Shown here: piece by piece, positions 1 through 11,918 of the stretch
Position numbering within the stretch: position 1 is the stretch's first letter
How the letters are laid out: the number at the start of each line of letters is the position of its first letter
Assembly (NCBI RefSeq): GCF_004193775.1
Contig: NC_041012.1
Location: 9,321,223 to 9,385,222, forward strand
Reading direction: 5' to 3'
Length of the DNA stretch: 64,000 bases
DNA from: Glycine soja
Taxonomy: Eukaryota > Streptophyta > Magnoliopsida > Fabales > Fabaceae
Program-made: the position numbers and the translations under genes
Notes under the pieces: model-generated
What the model was told of the DNA's origin: nothing
Database searches by the model: none
Seen by the model: the letters and a program-made list of their open reading frames with translations, nothing else

Positions 1-222
1 CGTCGTTGTACTCTTTATTTTTTGGTTAAGTTAGGTTAATGGATTGCCTTATTTGCAATAGAAAAGGAAAATCGTTTTGTACTTTTTAACTTTTGGTGTA
101 GTGGGTAAAAAGGAAAAAAAAAAAAAGAGTTGCAATAAATAATATAAGATACTAAGATGAAAAATATATAAAGTTAAAATAGAGAGATAATCAAATTAAA
201 AAAATTGTGAAAGTATATGAAC
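1..222. other. Left edge, AT-rich spacer
   Basis: AT-rich sequence with an A-run near 115-126. I see no gene or repeat structure. It ends where the target-site duplication of the LINE insertion begins. Confidence 0.5.
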
Positions 223-1055
223 AAAAAATAATTTGATTTGGATGGGTTCGGTGGGTTCACCATTACTATTTCAGAGGGAGGGATGCGTGAAATTACAATA
301 CTTCTTCGTCAGATTCAGTTTTGATAAAGAAAATCATTTAAATAAGGGACTTTATTATCTCTAAAGAGTTAAGTACTGAAGAGGCCAAAAAGAGGATTCA
401 ATCTTGGAGCACCAATGAACAATTGCTTGTTGGCAAAGTCTATGAATACATTAGAGGTGTCAAGCCTACTGTTAGTTGGTGTTCTGTTATATGGAACCCA
501 GCAATCCCCCCTAAGATGTCTTTCATTTTGTGGCTTGCTAGAAGGAATCGGCTGCTTACTCTTGACAAAGCTGCTTTTTTGAACAAGGGTTCCCTCTGCC
601 CTTTATGTTCAAATGAGCCTGAGCCAAATGCTCATTTGTTCTTTTCTTGCCGGAAATCTCTCCAAGTTTGGGCTCACATTCGTGATTTGACTCTTTTCCG
701 CAGGCGTTTCACTTCTTTACAACGCATTACTGACTCTTTAATTAGGGGTAGATCCACATCAGGTGTTCAAGTAAAATTACGTTGTCTGATTATAACAATT
801 ACAGTCTACTGCATTTGGCTGTCTAGGAACAAGCTGATTTTTGAAGATTATCAAAAATAGAAGTTATTAGCAAGATTAAGTTTCTTATATATAGACAAGC
901 GCATCTATTGCATTTGTTTTAGCATCTTGATATAGTTATTCTTGTATTAGGGAGACTTTTGATTTTCTTTAACTGCGGGGTATGCCCCATTTATTATTGT
1001 ATCATTTTGGGTTTAATATAATTTACATTTTTTCCCAAAAAATAATTTGATTTGG
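223..1055 (+). mobile_element. 5'-truncated LINE (non-LTR retrotransposon) with 19-bp target duplication
   Basis: The 19-base string AAAAAATAATTTGATTTGG occurs at 223-241 and again, identically, at 1037-1055. Between the copies lies the 3' part of a LINE: the C-terminal zinc-binding domain of a reverse-transcriptase polyprotein (423-860) followed by a 3' untranslated tail ending in a short A-run (1037-1042). A perfect long duplication next to an A-rich 3' end is what target-primed reverse transcription leaves. The 3' tail (about 960-1036) is nearly repeated at 57235-57300, so the two copies belong to one family. The insertion is dead: no endonuclease and no RT palm motifs are present. Its right end lies about 460 bp upstream of the haemoglobin start codon. 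Confidence 0.88.
423..860 (+). pseudogene. LINE reverse-transcriptase zinc-binding domain (zf-RVT) remnant
   Basis: The open frame encodes about 145 residues with the typical plant LINE C-terminal domain: WNPAIPPKMSFILWLARRNR, then a CPLC zinc knuckle half, then HLFFSC, then VWAHI. The Cys-x2-Cys and His-x4-Cys pattern is that of the zf-RVT domain found at the end of LINE polyproteins in legumes. No ATG begins it; the frame simply enters from the truncated 5' part of the insertion. It ends with SRNKLIFEDYQK and a stop. It is a transposon fragment, not a host gene. Confidence 0.85.
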
Positions 1056-2455
<1,400 letters not shown>

Positions 2456-4992
2456 ACTCCAGTTTAAGCAGTTCCTTTCCTTCCCTCTCAATTCTCAAAT
2501 TGTTATATTAATAAAAGTGAGAAAGTTTAGGCTTGTGCTTTTATTTTGTGTGAATGTAATATACTTTGTGTACGTAGACTTGGCTATTGGGAGTTGCTAG
2601 GTTGGGAAGTGTTTCGCATTCAACAATTCTGTAGTTGAAGGTGATTAAATGAATTATAGCTATTTGTTTCTTTATACTTATCTGCGATTCAACATAATTC
2701 TTCCCGATCACTTATGTGATTGCACCAATATCCTTTGTTGTTTTTATGCATAACACACACGTTATGGCAAAAGATAACCCAGTTGGACATGATTTACACT
2801 AAATGAGAATTTTACTGAATATGAAACTTATTTGAAATATTTATATCAAAACATTATTTTGAAAATGAAAATATTATGACCATAAATCATCGTAATAATA
2901 ATAATACCAGTAAGTCAATTCCTTGTAATGTAATTGCATACCTCTCCTGAAACTATTATTGTTTATATCTCTCTTCTGCATTCACAAGGGACAAATCAGA
3001 CCAGTAATGACTCCAATGTTGGTGAAGAACGTTGGAAGTCAGCATTATTTACAAACTTTAACTTAATTTTGGTACGCGCTCTTGGAATTGCTGTACCCTA
3101 CCATCCAACTAAATTTTCCACCTTTGCTTGTGAATTGAGAGAATGCACATGTGATATGTACCCATTTGTCTCTACGTGTTTGCGCTTGTCTTTGTGTCTC
3201 TTTGCTAATGGAATCTGGAATGGGCACCACATAACAGGGGAAATACAATTTCTCCTTAAATTGAGTTAATTACCAATTGTCCTATAGTAACTTTATTAAA
3301 TAAATATCTGTTTTTTTTTAATATCAAAGTTTCCAACTGCATGTCTTCTATTTTAGAGGGAAAGTAATTCTCAATATAATTAACATTTGTATTTATGATA
3401 CAAATATTTGCATGAGCCCAGCTAAAAGACTAGTAATTTTTTTAATTTTTAAAAAATACTGACATCTATTTAAGGTGAGATCCATTTAAGGAGTGTATCT
3501 CTCCCAAATATACAATTTGAAGAGGCACGTTTTCATTTTAAGGGACACTTTTCTATATCTAACACAAAAAATTCAACAAAGGACTACTATTTCCATTTTT
3601 GTTGAACATGATGGGATTAATGGGAAAAAGAAGAGAAAAGATGTCCCATCGATGAAGATGATTCAAGCTTAGGAAGTATCCTTCAAGTTTCCGAGTTTGG
3701 TTGTTTACACGTATTTGATGTTTTTATTTTCACATCGCTATTGGACGGGTTTCAAAATTTGAGTCGATTTGTGTTTACTTTAATGCTTCAGATTTCCTGC
3801 AGCTAACCCCTTTAGACTTTATTAGAAATTTAGAATCATATGTTTCTTCTCTTCTATTTTTCCTACTTGTGGATTAATTTTCTCTTGCTCCTCGTCCATG
3901 TTCCAGTTTAAATGAAACTAAAAATAAAACAAAAAATCAAAATATCTATACTTATCTATACATATCATATGTAGTCCAGGTCTTCTCTAGTTCGCTATTG
4001 TGGAGTAATAGGGATTCTATATATATTGGAATTAAGACCTTGACTAATTAACAAGCAATTAGATCTAAATTTGGAATAAGATTAATGCAGTCTGTGAAAA
4101 AATATACCGGTCCCATATGCATTGTCGAATTTTTAATATGATGGAATCACTTATGTCATGTAAACATATGTAACACGCACATATGCACATGAAGATGATT
4201 TGAAGCGATCGAGATAGATGGCAAACTCTTTACAAACTTAATTACTGCTCAAATTCAATTCAACCGCCTTTTGGAAAGTGGAATGATCCAATATTATTTT
4301 TTTCTTCTTCATGAATATTATTATACGGTTTGCGTTTCTTTTCTTATCAAGACGAAACTATTACTGTAGCATACAACTAAAACTACTCAATGATCTCAAA
4401 ATTAAAGCTTCTGCAGAGACAAATATTATCTAAACATATTTTTTGAAAAAAAAAACATCAATTTTAATAAAATAAGAAATTTTCTATTTTTTAGTGTGTT
4501 TGTCAAAATTGTTTTTATTTTAGAATTATTTTTTAAAAATTTAAACAAACCAGACCATAACCAACACAATAAAGCTAAAACAATTAAGTGGAAAAAATTA
4601 ATATTATTTTTATAAATGAAATAATTATGTGGCACAAATGTTTATTATCTCATAGCATACAAGTTGGATTTGGCTTATACAAGTTGTACATGTGTACTGT
4701 ATTCCAAAGTATAGAGGAATTGATCTGGTCTCCGTCTCCGTCTCCGTCTCCTAAATTCCTTAGCTCATGTCACCTTTCAACTATCATAATTCTTCATTCT
4801 ATATCATGAAAGTTTCTGTAGGACTTGTAAACTGCAACTGCAATTGTCTGCAACTACTGCAATTAAGGATATATAGTTCCTGTCGCTTAACTTCATCACC
4901 ATCGATCATCATCAAGCAGAATCCGCAGCTTTTACAACATGCATAGGTGAAGAATATATCACAATTCAACCTTCAAACCCATCTTCGAAGAT
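2456..4992. other. Intergenic, between convergent haemoglobin and PADRE genes
   Basis: About 2.5 kb of AT-rich sequence. It starts with the haemoglobin 3' UTR. The short open frames here have no family features and no splice-supported continuation. The only ordered feature is a hexamer repeat near 4.73 kb. Confidence 0.6.
4728..4751. repeat. (GTCTCC)4 hexamer microsatellite
   Basis: Four perfect tandem copies of GTCTCC in otherwise AT-rich sequence, about 240 bp downstream of the PADRE gene stop codon. Confidence 0.9.
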
Positions 4993-5427
4993 CTAATGGG
5001 AATATCCCATAGAAACGTTAGAAAAAGTAGGGTGTGTGCGGAACTTTTTTTGTGAACTGGGTTTTAAGATAGGGTAGTTGTTATTAGGTGTTGCAGCAGC
5101 AGCAAGAGCTGCATTAGCCTTGATGGCTAGTGCCCCCAAGTCCTGAAGAGAGAGTGGGATTCTTGATTTGGGAATTGGAACAAGGAAGTATATGAGACCC
5201 AATTGAAGCTCTTCACTTGGAGCCAAAGGAGGCATCGGTGACCCAACATACATGGATTCTGAGCAGCATATGTAGCAGTTTGGGTTCTCAGACAACACTT
5301 TCCATGCCTTAATTGACTCCTTCAATTGTTGCAACTTTCCATCTAAGTGAACTATGTTCACCGTGGATTGCCAACTATGGTTTCCGCCTTTGCTTGCGTA
5401 TTGAGTTGGTGCACAAGTGTTTCCCAT
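4993..5427 (-). CDS. PADRE (DUF4228) domain protein, stress-responsive, intronless
   Basis: A single exon of 144 residues starting MGNTCAPTQYASKGG. The ATG at 5425-5427 is the first in frame, and the MGN-C start is the usual N-myristoylation plus palmitoylation signature of this family. The body follows the DUF4228/PADRE pattern: VNIVHLDGKLQQLKESIKAW, then NCYICCSESMYVGSPMPPL, then EELQLGLIYFLVPIPKSRIP. The tail is basic and disordered. PADRE genes (Pathogen and abiotic stress response, cadmium tolerance, disordered region-containing) are induced by pathogens and abiotic stress. Their biochemical activity is unknown. Length and intronless structure are normal. Membrane attachment is inferred from the N-terminus. 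Confidence 0.9.
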   Translation of the reverse strand: MGNTCAPTQYASKGGNHSWQSTVNIVHLDGKLQQLKESIKAWKVLSENPNCYICCSESMYVGSPMPPLAPSEELQLGLIYFLVPIPKSRIPLSLQDLGALAIKANAALAAAATPNNNYPILKPSSQKKFRTHPTFSNVSMGYSH

Positions 5428-5556
5428 ATATGCAATTCTGTGTTAAGTTGCTTAATCGATCACTAGTCTCTGTGGTAGAAAGTGGGAAAGAATGAAACAA
5501 AGAAATTAGTTATCTATCACTCGTTTTTGTGAGGGAAGGGTTGGGAAGTGTGTGGT

Positions 5557-5567
5557 GCTATTTATAG
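5557..5567 (-). promoter_or_regulatory. TATA box of the PADRE gene
   Basis: On the minus strand this reads CTATAAATAG, about 130 bp upstream of the ATG at 5427, which fits a short 5' leader. Confidence 0.65.
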
Positions 5568-8500
5568 GCAAAGGAGAGGAAAAAGAAAACGAGTAAAGTA
5601 CAACTTAAATCAAGGAGACATTATTGTTGATTGATTTTATGTTAATATATGAAAATTGCATGCAAATTAAGCACGGGAAGTGATTGGAATTTTGGATATG
5701 TTTCTTCGTTGCTTCCTTTCTAAGAATGTGCAAATAAACGAACCTGTACATGTATACAGTTGTTATGCCATGCGTAAGTGCATTGCTTGACACCCGTTTT
5801 GGTCCCGTTTTCCACGTGGCGTCAAGAGAATCATGGATTCTAATAACATATTTGGAAGAAAAAGTATCAATCGGTATCGATTCATTCTTTACTGTTCAAA
5901 TTAAAACGACAGGTATAAAAAAAAAAAAAAAAAAAGTCAGATTGTAGGTATAAATTAAATGCTTTTTCTTGTAACTTTTCTCTGTAGACAATAGTTTAGG
6001 TTAAAACTCAAGTACTTACTTATGAGTAAGTAATAAAATGTCATTAGCAATTTAGCATAAATCCAACCCCAAAACTTTTTGTTGGAGCTACAGTATTCTA
6101 TCCAATTGGTTAAACTAATTAATTCCATTTCATTGAAGATTTTGGTGATGCATATTATTTATTATTATTGGAAATTGTCTAGCTGGGAATTAATTTCTCT
6201 TTCAAGAGATAAAAGGGAGAATTAATTAGACCGATCAACGGAGGAGAGTGCTAGAAATTCACGAAAATGCTTTTTGTTTTCTTCTTAACAATGTGATAAT
6301 AAAATCACATCACGATATGGCCCCCCAAAAAATAAGTATGTCAAGTTTGAAGTCTTTGGAGCGGTGTGCGTATGGGTTCAAGCAAGCGAGGAAACATCCT
6401 TGAATTTTCTCTGCTCATACCTATTTTGTTTTCACATTAATACTTTGCATGGGTTGGAGCCTCTCTTTACGACAAACTATGATCTTTTCGCGTTTATATG
6501 TTTCCACTTTCCACTGTGTGCATTCCCTTTTTTCATATATACTCATGAATGAATGAGTCTTTATTATTTTGTCATGTTGGACCGTTCTCCAACGCCAAAC
6601 AATGCTAATGCAAGCTAGCTAGCCTCCACGCTTATAAGACTTTACGTTTGAAGAGTAGTGGAACATTTTGGAAGGTTGATTTATGCAAGCCCTCACGTCT
6701 ATGATTACTTTTATTTTTATTTTTTGGTGCAAACGTCTATGAGATTTAACACTCGAAGTAGAAGGATTATAAATATAGTGGTGGATGCACCCCTCTCCTC
6801 TCATTTTGATAAAATCAAAAGTACATATTTCAAATTTTTATATTTTGTCACCTATTTTTATATATCTAAACTTACTACCCCAACTTTCTTCTCATATCTG
6901 ATTATTTGTGATTTTAATATATATGTTTTTATCTTTATATGTTAAAACTAATTTGAGATTTTAACAAGTTCAATCATATATAATTAATGGGAAGGTCCTA
7001 CAACCTTCTAAGCAACATATCAACATATAAAAACAACATGTAGATTAATTTTAACTAGCCCCTTCGGCCCTTCCCATCGACATATATACGAAGAGACAAA
7101 ACAACATATCAACAGAATGTCAGAATTACAGACACCACGCTTGACATGTCTGTGACGCAGACCATAGAGGATGTGTCATGTTCATGTGTCCAATGGGGGC
7201 AATGGTATTGCAAGGGCACAAAATACTGCTAACATGTTTCGTAGCGCTATAGGTTACAGAGGTCATGACGTTATAAATAGGCGCGCCTTTAAATTTAGTT
7301 TAGAAAATTTTCAGGCCATTAATATGAAAATTAAGGGATATATACACCAATATTTAAAATCACAATGCTTTTTACAAAGGGGTTGGCATGGTTTTGTTGA
7401 TTCCTACAAGTAAAAATAATTTATTTAATGAAAGAATATTTATTCAATTTTTACGATAAAAAAATATTTTGAACCAATAATAATATTATGTTTCACAAAC
7501 ATAAATATACTGTTAGTGGAATTAATATCTAACTTCGGTGAATTGAGAACACTTGCATCTCTAACTCAAAAAACATACAAAATATAATAAAATTAGCTTA
7601 GTTAGTGGTTGAAGAAGAAGTAAAAAAAGGAAGGATTAAATTCAAATTCTAATATTTTACAAACTATTTAAACTTCTCACTTCTAATGTCTATCCTAATG
7701 AGTTAAATTAAGTTTGGGTGGATGGGCGATATTGTTATTAAAAAATAACGTCATTTTATATTAAAAATTATATCATATATAAATTGAAAAATATTACTAT
7801 TTTTTTAATTGAACTATTTTTCAAAAGTAATATTAAATCAATTAGGTTGTCAAGTTTGATGACAGAATTTTTTTAAATAAAAAGTAAAATTAATATTCAA
7901 AAAATTGAAATCAAGTTTATTTGTGTTCAATCAAAATTATATCGACTATGTACACAAATTATTATAAACTAGTTTGATTCTATAGTTAATTTGTTCATCC
8001 AGACAAATCGAATCAAAATTAAATCAAGATAAATTATAAATCTTAATTATCTTAATTATGTTTTTTATTCTCTCAAACTGTATTCTGTACCCTATAGATA
8101 TATAAAATATTAAATCAATAATTGAAAAAAAAATTATTGAATACTCTTCCTGGACAAACCCGAAAATGGACCAAAGAAGAGGGTTTGACTACATCACATG
8201 TGATGATGTGATGCATACTAATGCGTGGCGTTTGAAAGAAAATATATGAAGAAAAAAAATTAGAAAACTTAGGATCATTTAGTTTGAAAATTTTATTTGA
8301 ATTTTAAAAAAATAATGTCACATTTTTTGTAATTAAAATATTTTTCCACATTCAACGAATCTTTTAAGATATATTTAATTATATAGCGAGTTTTTTTTTT
8401 TAAAGACGGGACTACAAAATTTTCATTGCTATGAAATATTTTAGATAGAACTTTTTTGCCATAGCATCCACGAAGCATCGGCTAGCTATAAACATATTTA

Positions 8501-9384
8501 ACAAAATTTGAAGTGTATTCTATTCACTTTAAAAGAATCAAATCTAAGAACTGCTATATGACTCGTTAAGTAAAGCAAAGGTTTTGAAGTTAGTGGATAA
8601 TGTAGAACTGCTTAAATTAAAATTATTAAGAATTAGTAATATTTGATTTTATCACGATACATATTAGTTATTAATTTTTGTTAATAATAAGGTTCAAATT
8701 CACGATCTCTTCCTCCCTTTTCCTCTCTTTATTACCAAGCTAAACTTATAAATCCTTTGAATTAGTAACATGTAAATGATATAATAGTTAGATTCATTTA
8801 AAATGTGTAAACAAAAAATTAAGAAGGAAGATACTGAGTCGCATATGACCTTAGAGTGTGTTTGTCTTGAACTTTCTTTAGTTTATCTTCTCCTTAAAAG
8901 CAGAAGTTGTAGCTGAGTCGAACATAAAAGCTCTTTACAAAAATAAACAATTTATTTTTATAGAAAAAAATTAAAAAATTAATTAATTAAATTAGTTGAG
9001 AAAACTTTTTAGAGTTTAGACCATTTCCTTAATAATAATTAAAAAAAAAAGAGTTAAGACCATTGCTCCCTCAAAACAAAAAAGCAACATGTTGAGTCTG
9101 ATTCGTCTCTGTCCACACCGCTTATACTAGTCCGATGAGCCCAGTACTGAATTTTATTTGAGTCTATGTACTTGATGAAAGTAGTTTGGTTTTGCATATA
9201 TTCTTAACAAATTACACTTAATTATGGAATGGAGGAGTCACATTTTCATTAAACTGAAACTTTCTTGCATGTGGATATCGTATGAGAAAGGCAAATCAGT
9301 TGTTTCGTAGCTTAGATTTTCTAGTATTTTTTTTAATCCATTCTTTGATTTTCTAGTATGAGTTAATAAAGTGAAAAGTTAAAA
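5568..9384. other. Long AT-rich intergenic region
   Basis: About 3.8 kb without a gene I can support. It holds the upstream region of the PADRE gene, an A-run at about 5919-5935, many AT-rich stretches, and one possible tRNA-derived SINE described separately. The short open frames (for example 6658-6945 and 7171-7413) have low-complexity composition and no recognisable domain. Confidence 0.55.
8640..8760 (-). repeat. Possible tRNA-derived SINE
   Basis: On the minus strand a TTAGCTTGGTAATAAAG stretch resembles a pol III A box. It is followed about 30 bases on by GTGAATTTGAACCTT, which resembles a B box, and then AT-rich sequence. The order and spacing suggest a decayed SINE head. I could not define ends or a target duplication, so this is tentative. 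Confidence 0.3.
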
Positions 9385-10097
9385 CAGTTTGCTTGATAAT
9401 TTGACTCTTTGGAGGGTGAACCTCAATAACAAAATGCACTACTGATGGTTCAGCAACGGGCTCTCTTGGTCACGTTGTTGTTGAAGGTATTTTTGGTGAT
9501 TATCTTGGTGGCATGTTCACCTGTTTTTTTTCAATACATTGGGATTCAATTAGCTTTTTTTTCTGAGATTTTTGCAGTTATTATTGCTCTTAAAATGGCT
9601 AAGAAGAAGGGTTGGAATCACATTTGGCTTGAGTGTGACTCTACCTTGGTGATTCATGCTTTCAAAAATTCTTCTATTGTCCCTTGGCAGGTTAGATATA
9701 GATACGAAAATTGCTTATCCTTTTGTAAATAGATAGTTTTCATTTGCTCCCATATTTTTAAAGAAGTTAATTCTTGCACAAACAAACTTGTTAATTTTGA
9801 TGTGTCATTTAGGAATACTAATTTTTGGCTGAACTCCATCCCCTCCTTTTGTTAAAGAGGAGTTCCTTAGAAATAGACAAAATCTTTCAAACTATAGGTT
9901 TTGTTGATTCTCTTGTTGGGTTTTGGCCTAGTCCCCCTCAACTTTGTTCTATTTTTCTCTTCTTTTTTTTTATCTAGTTTTAATATATTGGTAGTGAGTT
10001 GTTCACTGGTTTGTAGTTTACTTTGGGGACGATAACCTAGTTGGGGTTCCCTTTTTCGCCCCTATCGTCATTTGCTCAATTTTATATATATATAAAA
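9385..10097 (+). mobile_element. LINE 3' remnant with frameshifted RNase H domain
   Basis: From about 9435 one frame reads CTTDGSATGSLGHVVVEGIF, the start of a plant LINE RNase H domain (RVT_3) with its catalytic Asp. At the T-run near 9553-9560 the reading shifts by one base into SEIFAVIIALKMAKKKGWNH, then LECDSTLVIHAFKN and VPWQVRYRYENCL. This supplies the conserved Glu and second Asp. Further remnants (RNTNFWLNSIPSF, then EEFLRNRQNLSNYRF) run to about 9900, followed by the LINE 3' tail to an AT-rich end near 10097. The domain was once complete but is now inactive. It differs in sequence from the LINE copies at 0.2-1.0 kb and 57 kb. Confidence 0.8.
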
Positions 10098-11088
10098 AGG
10101 CATTAAATTTATTTCATTTGGTCATGAAGTTTGGTGAATTAGCCAAGAAAAATATTAGAAAAACTTGTTAAGGAAAATCTAGCAGTGAATAATATTTTTG
10201 AAATTTAGTTTTTAACTAGATTTAATAACATTGTGTTATTTTTATAGTCAACCTCACTTTGATGAAATAAGACTTTTTGTTATTACTATTGTATTGATTA
10301 TAAAGTTTGAATTGGGCTTCCAACATTTGGGTCCAAACTGAACTTTTATTAAATAATAACAATTCCTATATTTTTAGAAATACTTACTGAGTTTTTTAAT
10401 TAATTCTTTCGTAAAGAATAGCACACGTAACTAAGTCTTAAATACAATTCATTTTTAAAATCAATTATATACATATCTTCTTTATAACTTCAAACACTTT
10501 GCTTGTAATCGACAATTTTTTATATTTTATTTTGAATTAATTACTCATAAATTTCTATAAATAAAAAAAAACTTCCAAGAATCATTTCTTAAAATTTAAA
10601 CTTTTCAAATTTTATCTTATTTCAAAAATACACATGTGTTGGGTTAGTTATAGGAATAAGGCATTGGAAGTTGCCACTAGAAGAGCAAAAAATGATGAAA
10701 CATAAAATAATTTATATAATATCATTTTTTTCTCTTTCATTCCCTATCATATCCTTTTATTAACAAATATTATTTATTAATTTTATAAGAATGTTAGTAA
10801 AAAAAATTTAAACTTATGATCTTTTTCTCCTTTTTTATATTTTCAACTTCAAATCAATTTTATAATTCTAGTACTATGCTATTTGTAAGGAAAAAAATTG
10901 TTAGTATAAATTGGTATACATAACAATCTATTGCTCAAATTAACATTTGTGAAGTCAGATTGAGATGTGATAAGAAAGTTTGAACCACATTTAAGTCAGA
11001 TTAAAATCATGACAACCACATTAATGAAGTAGTGAACTGAAGTTGTTTACAATCTTTAAAGTTAAACTGATAGATTCTGTTGTGGCCA
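10098..11088. other. AT-rich intergenic region
   Basis: About 1 kb of very AT-rich sequence between the LINE remnant and the 3' end of the DC1 gene. I see no gene or clear repeat. Confidence 0.55.
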
Positions 11089-11808
11089 TCATGAAGCCCG
11101 TGACATGAAGGACCCCACAATGCCAGCAATGAGAGCCGTTGGATCCCCCAACACAGCAGATATCACAACCTGCACAGCCAAACCAGCAATCTCACAGCAC
11201 TTCTTCACCTTCCCTTTACTCCTCCTACTGCTATGAGGAGTGTAAAGCGTGTTCCTGAGACTAGGAATATTGCTATTCACACCCCTTCCTTTAACACACA
11301 CCTCATGCCAATTCTCCACCAACATGTCCCTCACACACGCCACATGCAGATTATAGTTCTTGCACTTGGACCTATAACTCCAGCTACGTCCTTTTCTTCC
11401 ACAACGGTGACACGGTGAACTCACTTTCCTGTACAAGTACAGCTTCACCTCGCCGTCATCAAGGAGCAACGGTAGCTTGGCGCAACACGGGTGGAGGTCG
11501 AAGCCGCACGCTTTGCAGTGGTACAAGAAGCCACTCACGTCCTTCTCGCACGCGTTGCAGTAACGAGGCGTGTCTCCCGGTGGCTTTGACATGAACTGGA
11601 AGTTGCATTTGGTGTAGAAAGGGTGGTGCAAGGTCGGGGAGGTTATCATGGCACAGTGCATGTGAAGGTCGAAGTCACAGATGGAGCATTTGTAACGTGA
11701 CCCTATGCCTACTTCCTTGCAGCCATCACATTTGAAGGGGAATTCTGAGTACTCGAATCTCAGCTTGTGTTCAGTGTGGCTGAAATGGGATATCTCATTG
11801 TATTTCAT
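11089..11808 (-). CDS. DC1 (Cys/His-rich C1) domain protein
   Basis: A single exon of 239 residues. Three DC1 zinc-binding repeats follow each other, at about residues 10-55, 62-115 and 123-165. Each has paired C-x2-C motifs and H-x2-H/C ligands, for example FKCDGC with YKCSICDFDLHMHC, and YCNACEKD with YHCKACGFDLHPCC. A basic linker follows, then a hydrophobic C-terminus (about 207-235) that could be a membrane segment. DC1 repeats are plant-specific relatives of protein kinase C C1 domains. Family members take part in stress, pathogen and hormone responses and may bind lipids, but I cannot name a substrate. The third repeat is less regular than the others (KCKNYNLHVAC). The ATG at 11808 is preceded by a TATA box about 100 bp upstream. 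Confidence 0.92.
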   Translation of the reverse strand: MKYNEISHFSHTEHKLRFEYSEFPFKCDGCKEVGIGSRYKCSICDFDLHMHCAMITSPTLHHPFYTKCNFQFMSKPPGDTPRYCNACEKDVSGFLYHCKACGFDLHPCCAKLPLLLDDGEVKLYLYRKVSSPCHRCGRKGRSWSYRSKCKNYNLHVACVRDMLVENWHEVCVKGRGVNSNIPSLRNTLYTPHSSRRSKGKVKKCCEIAGLAVQVVISAVLGDPTALIAGIVGSFMSRAS

Positions 11809-11907
11809 GGCTGTGTTAATTACTTGTGTATTTATTGTATGTATGAGTCTTTGATTTTATGAGAGAGTGGTTTGTGGCATGGCATGTGTTTTGACATCAT
11901 AGGGTAA

Positions 11908-11918
11908 TTGTATTTATA
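11908..11918 (-). promoter_or_regulatory. TATA box of the DC1 gene
   Basis: On the minus strand this reads CATATAAATAC, about 105 bp upstream of the start codon at 11808. Confidence 0.6.

Noticed and set aside
2934..3269. 111-residue open frame after the haemoglobin gene
   Set aside because: No domain, no splice partners, AT-rich context; frames on both strands overlap here by chance.
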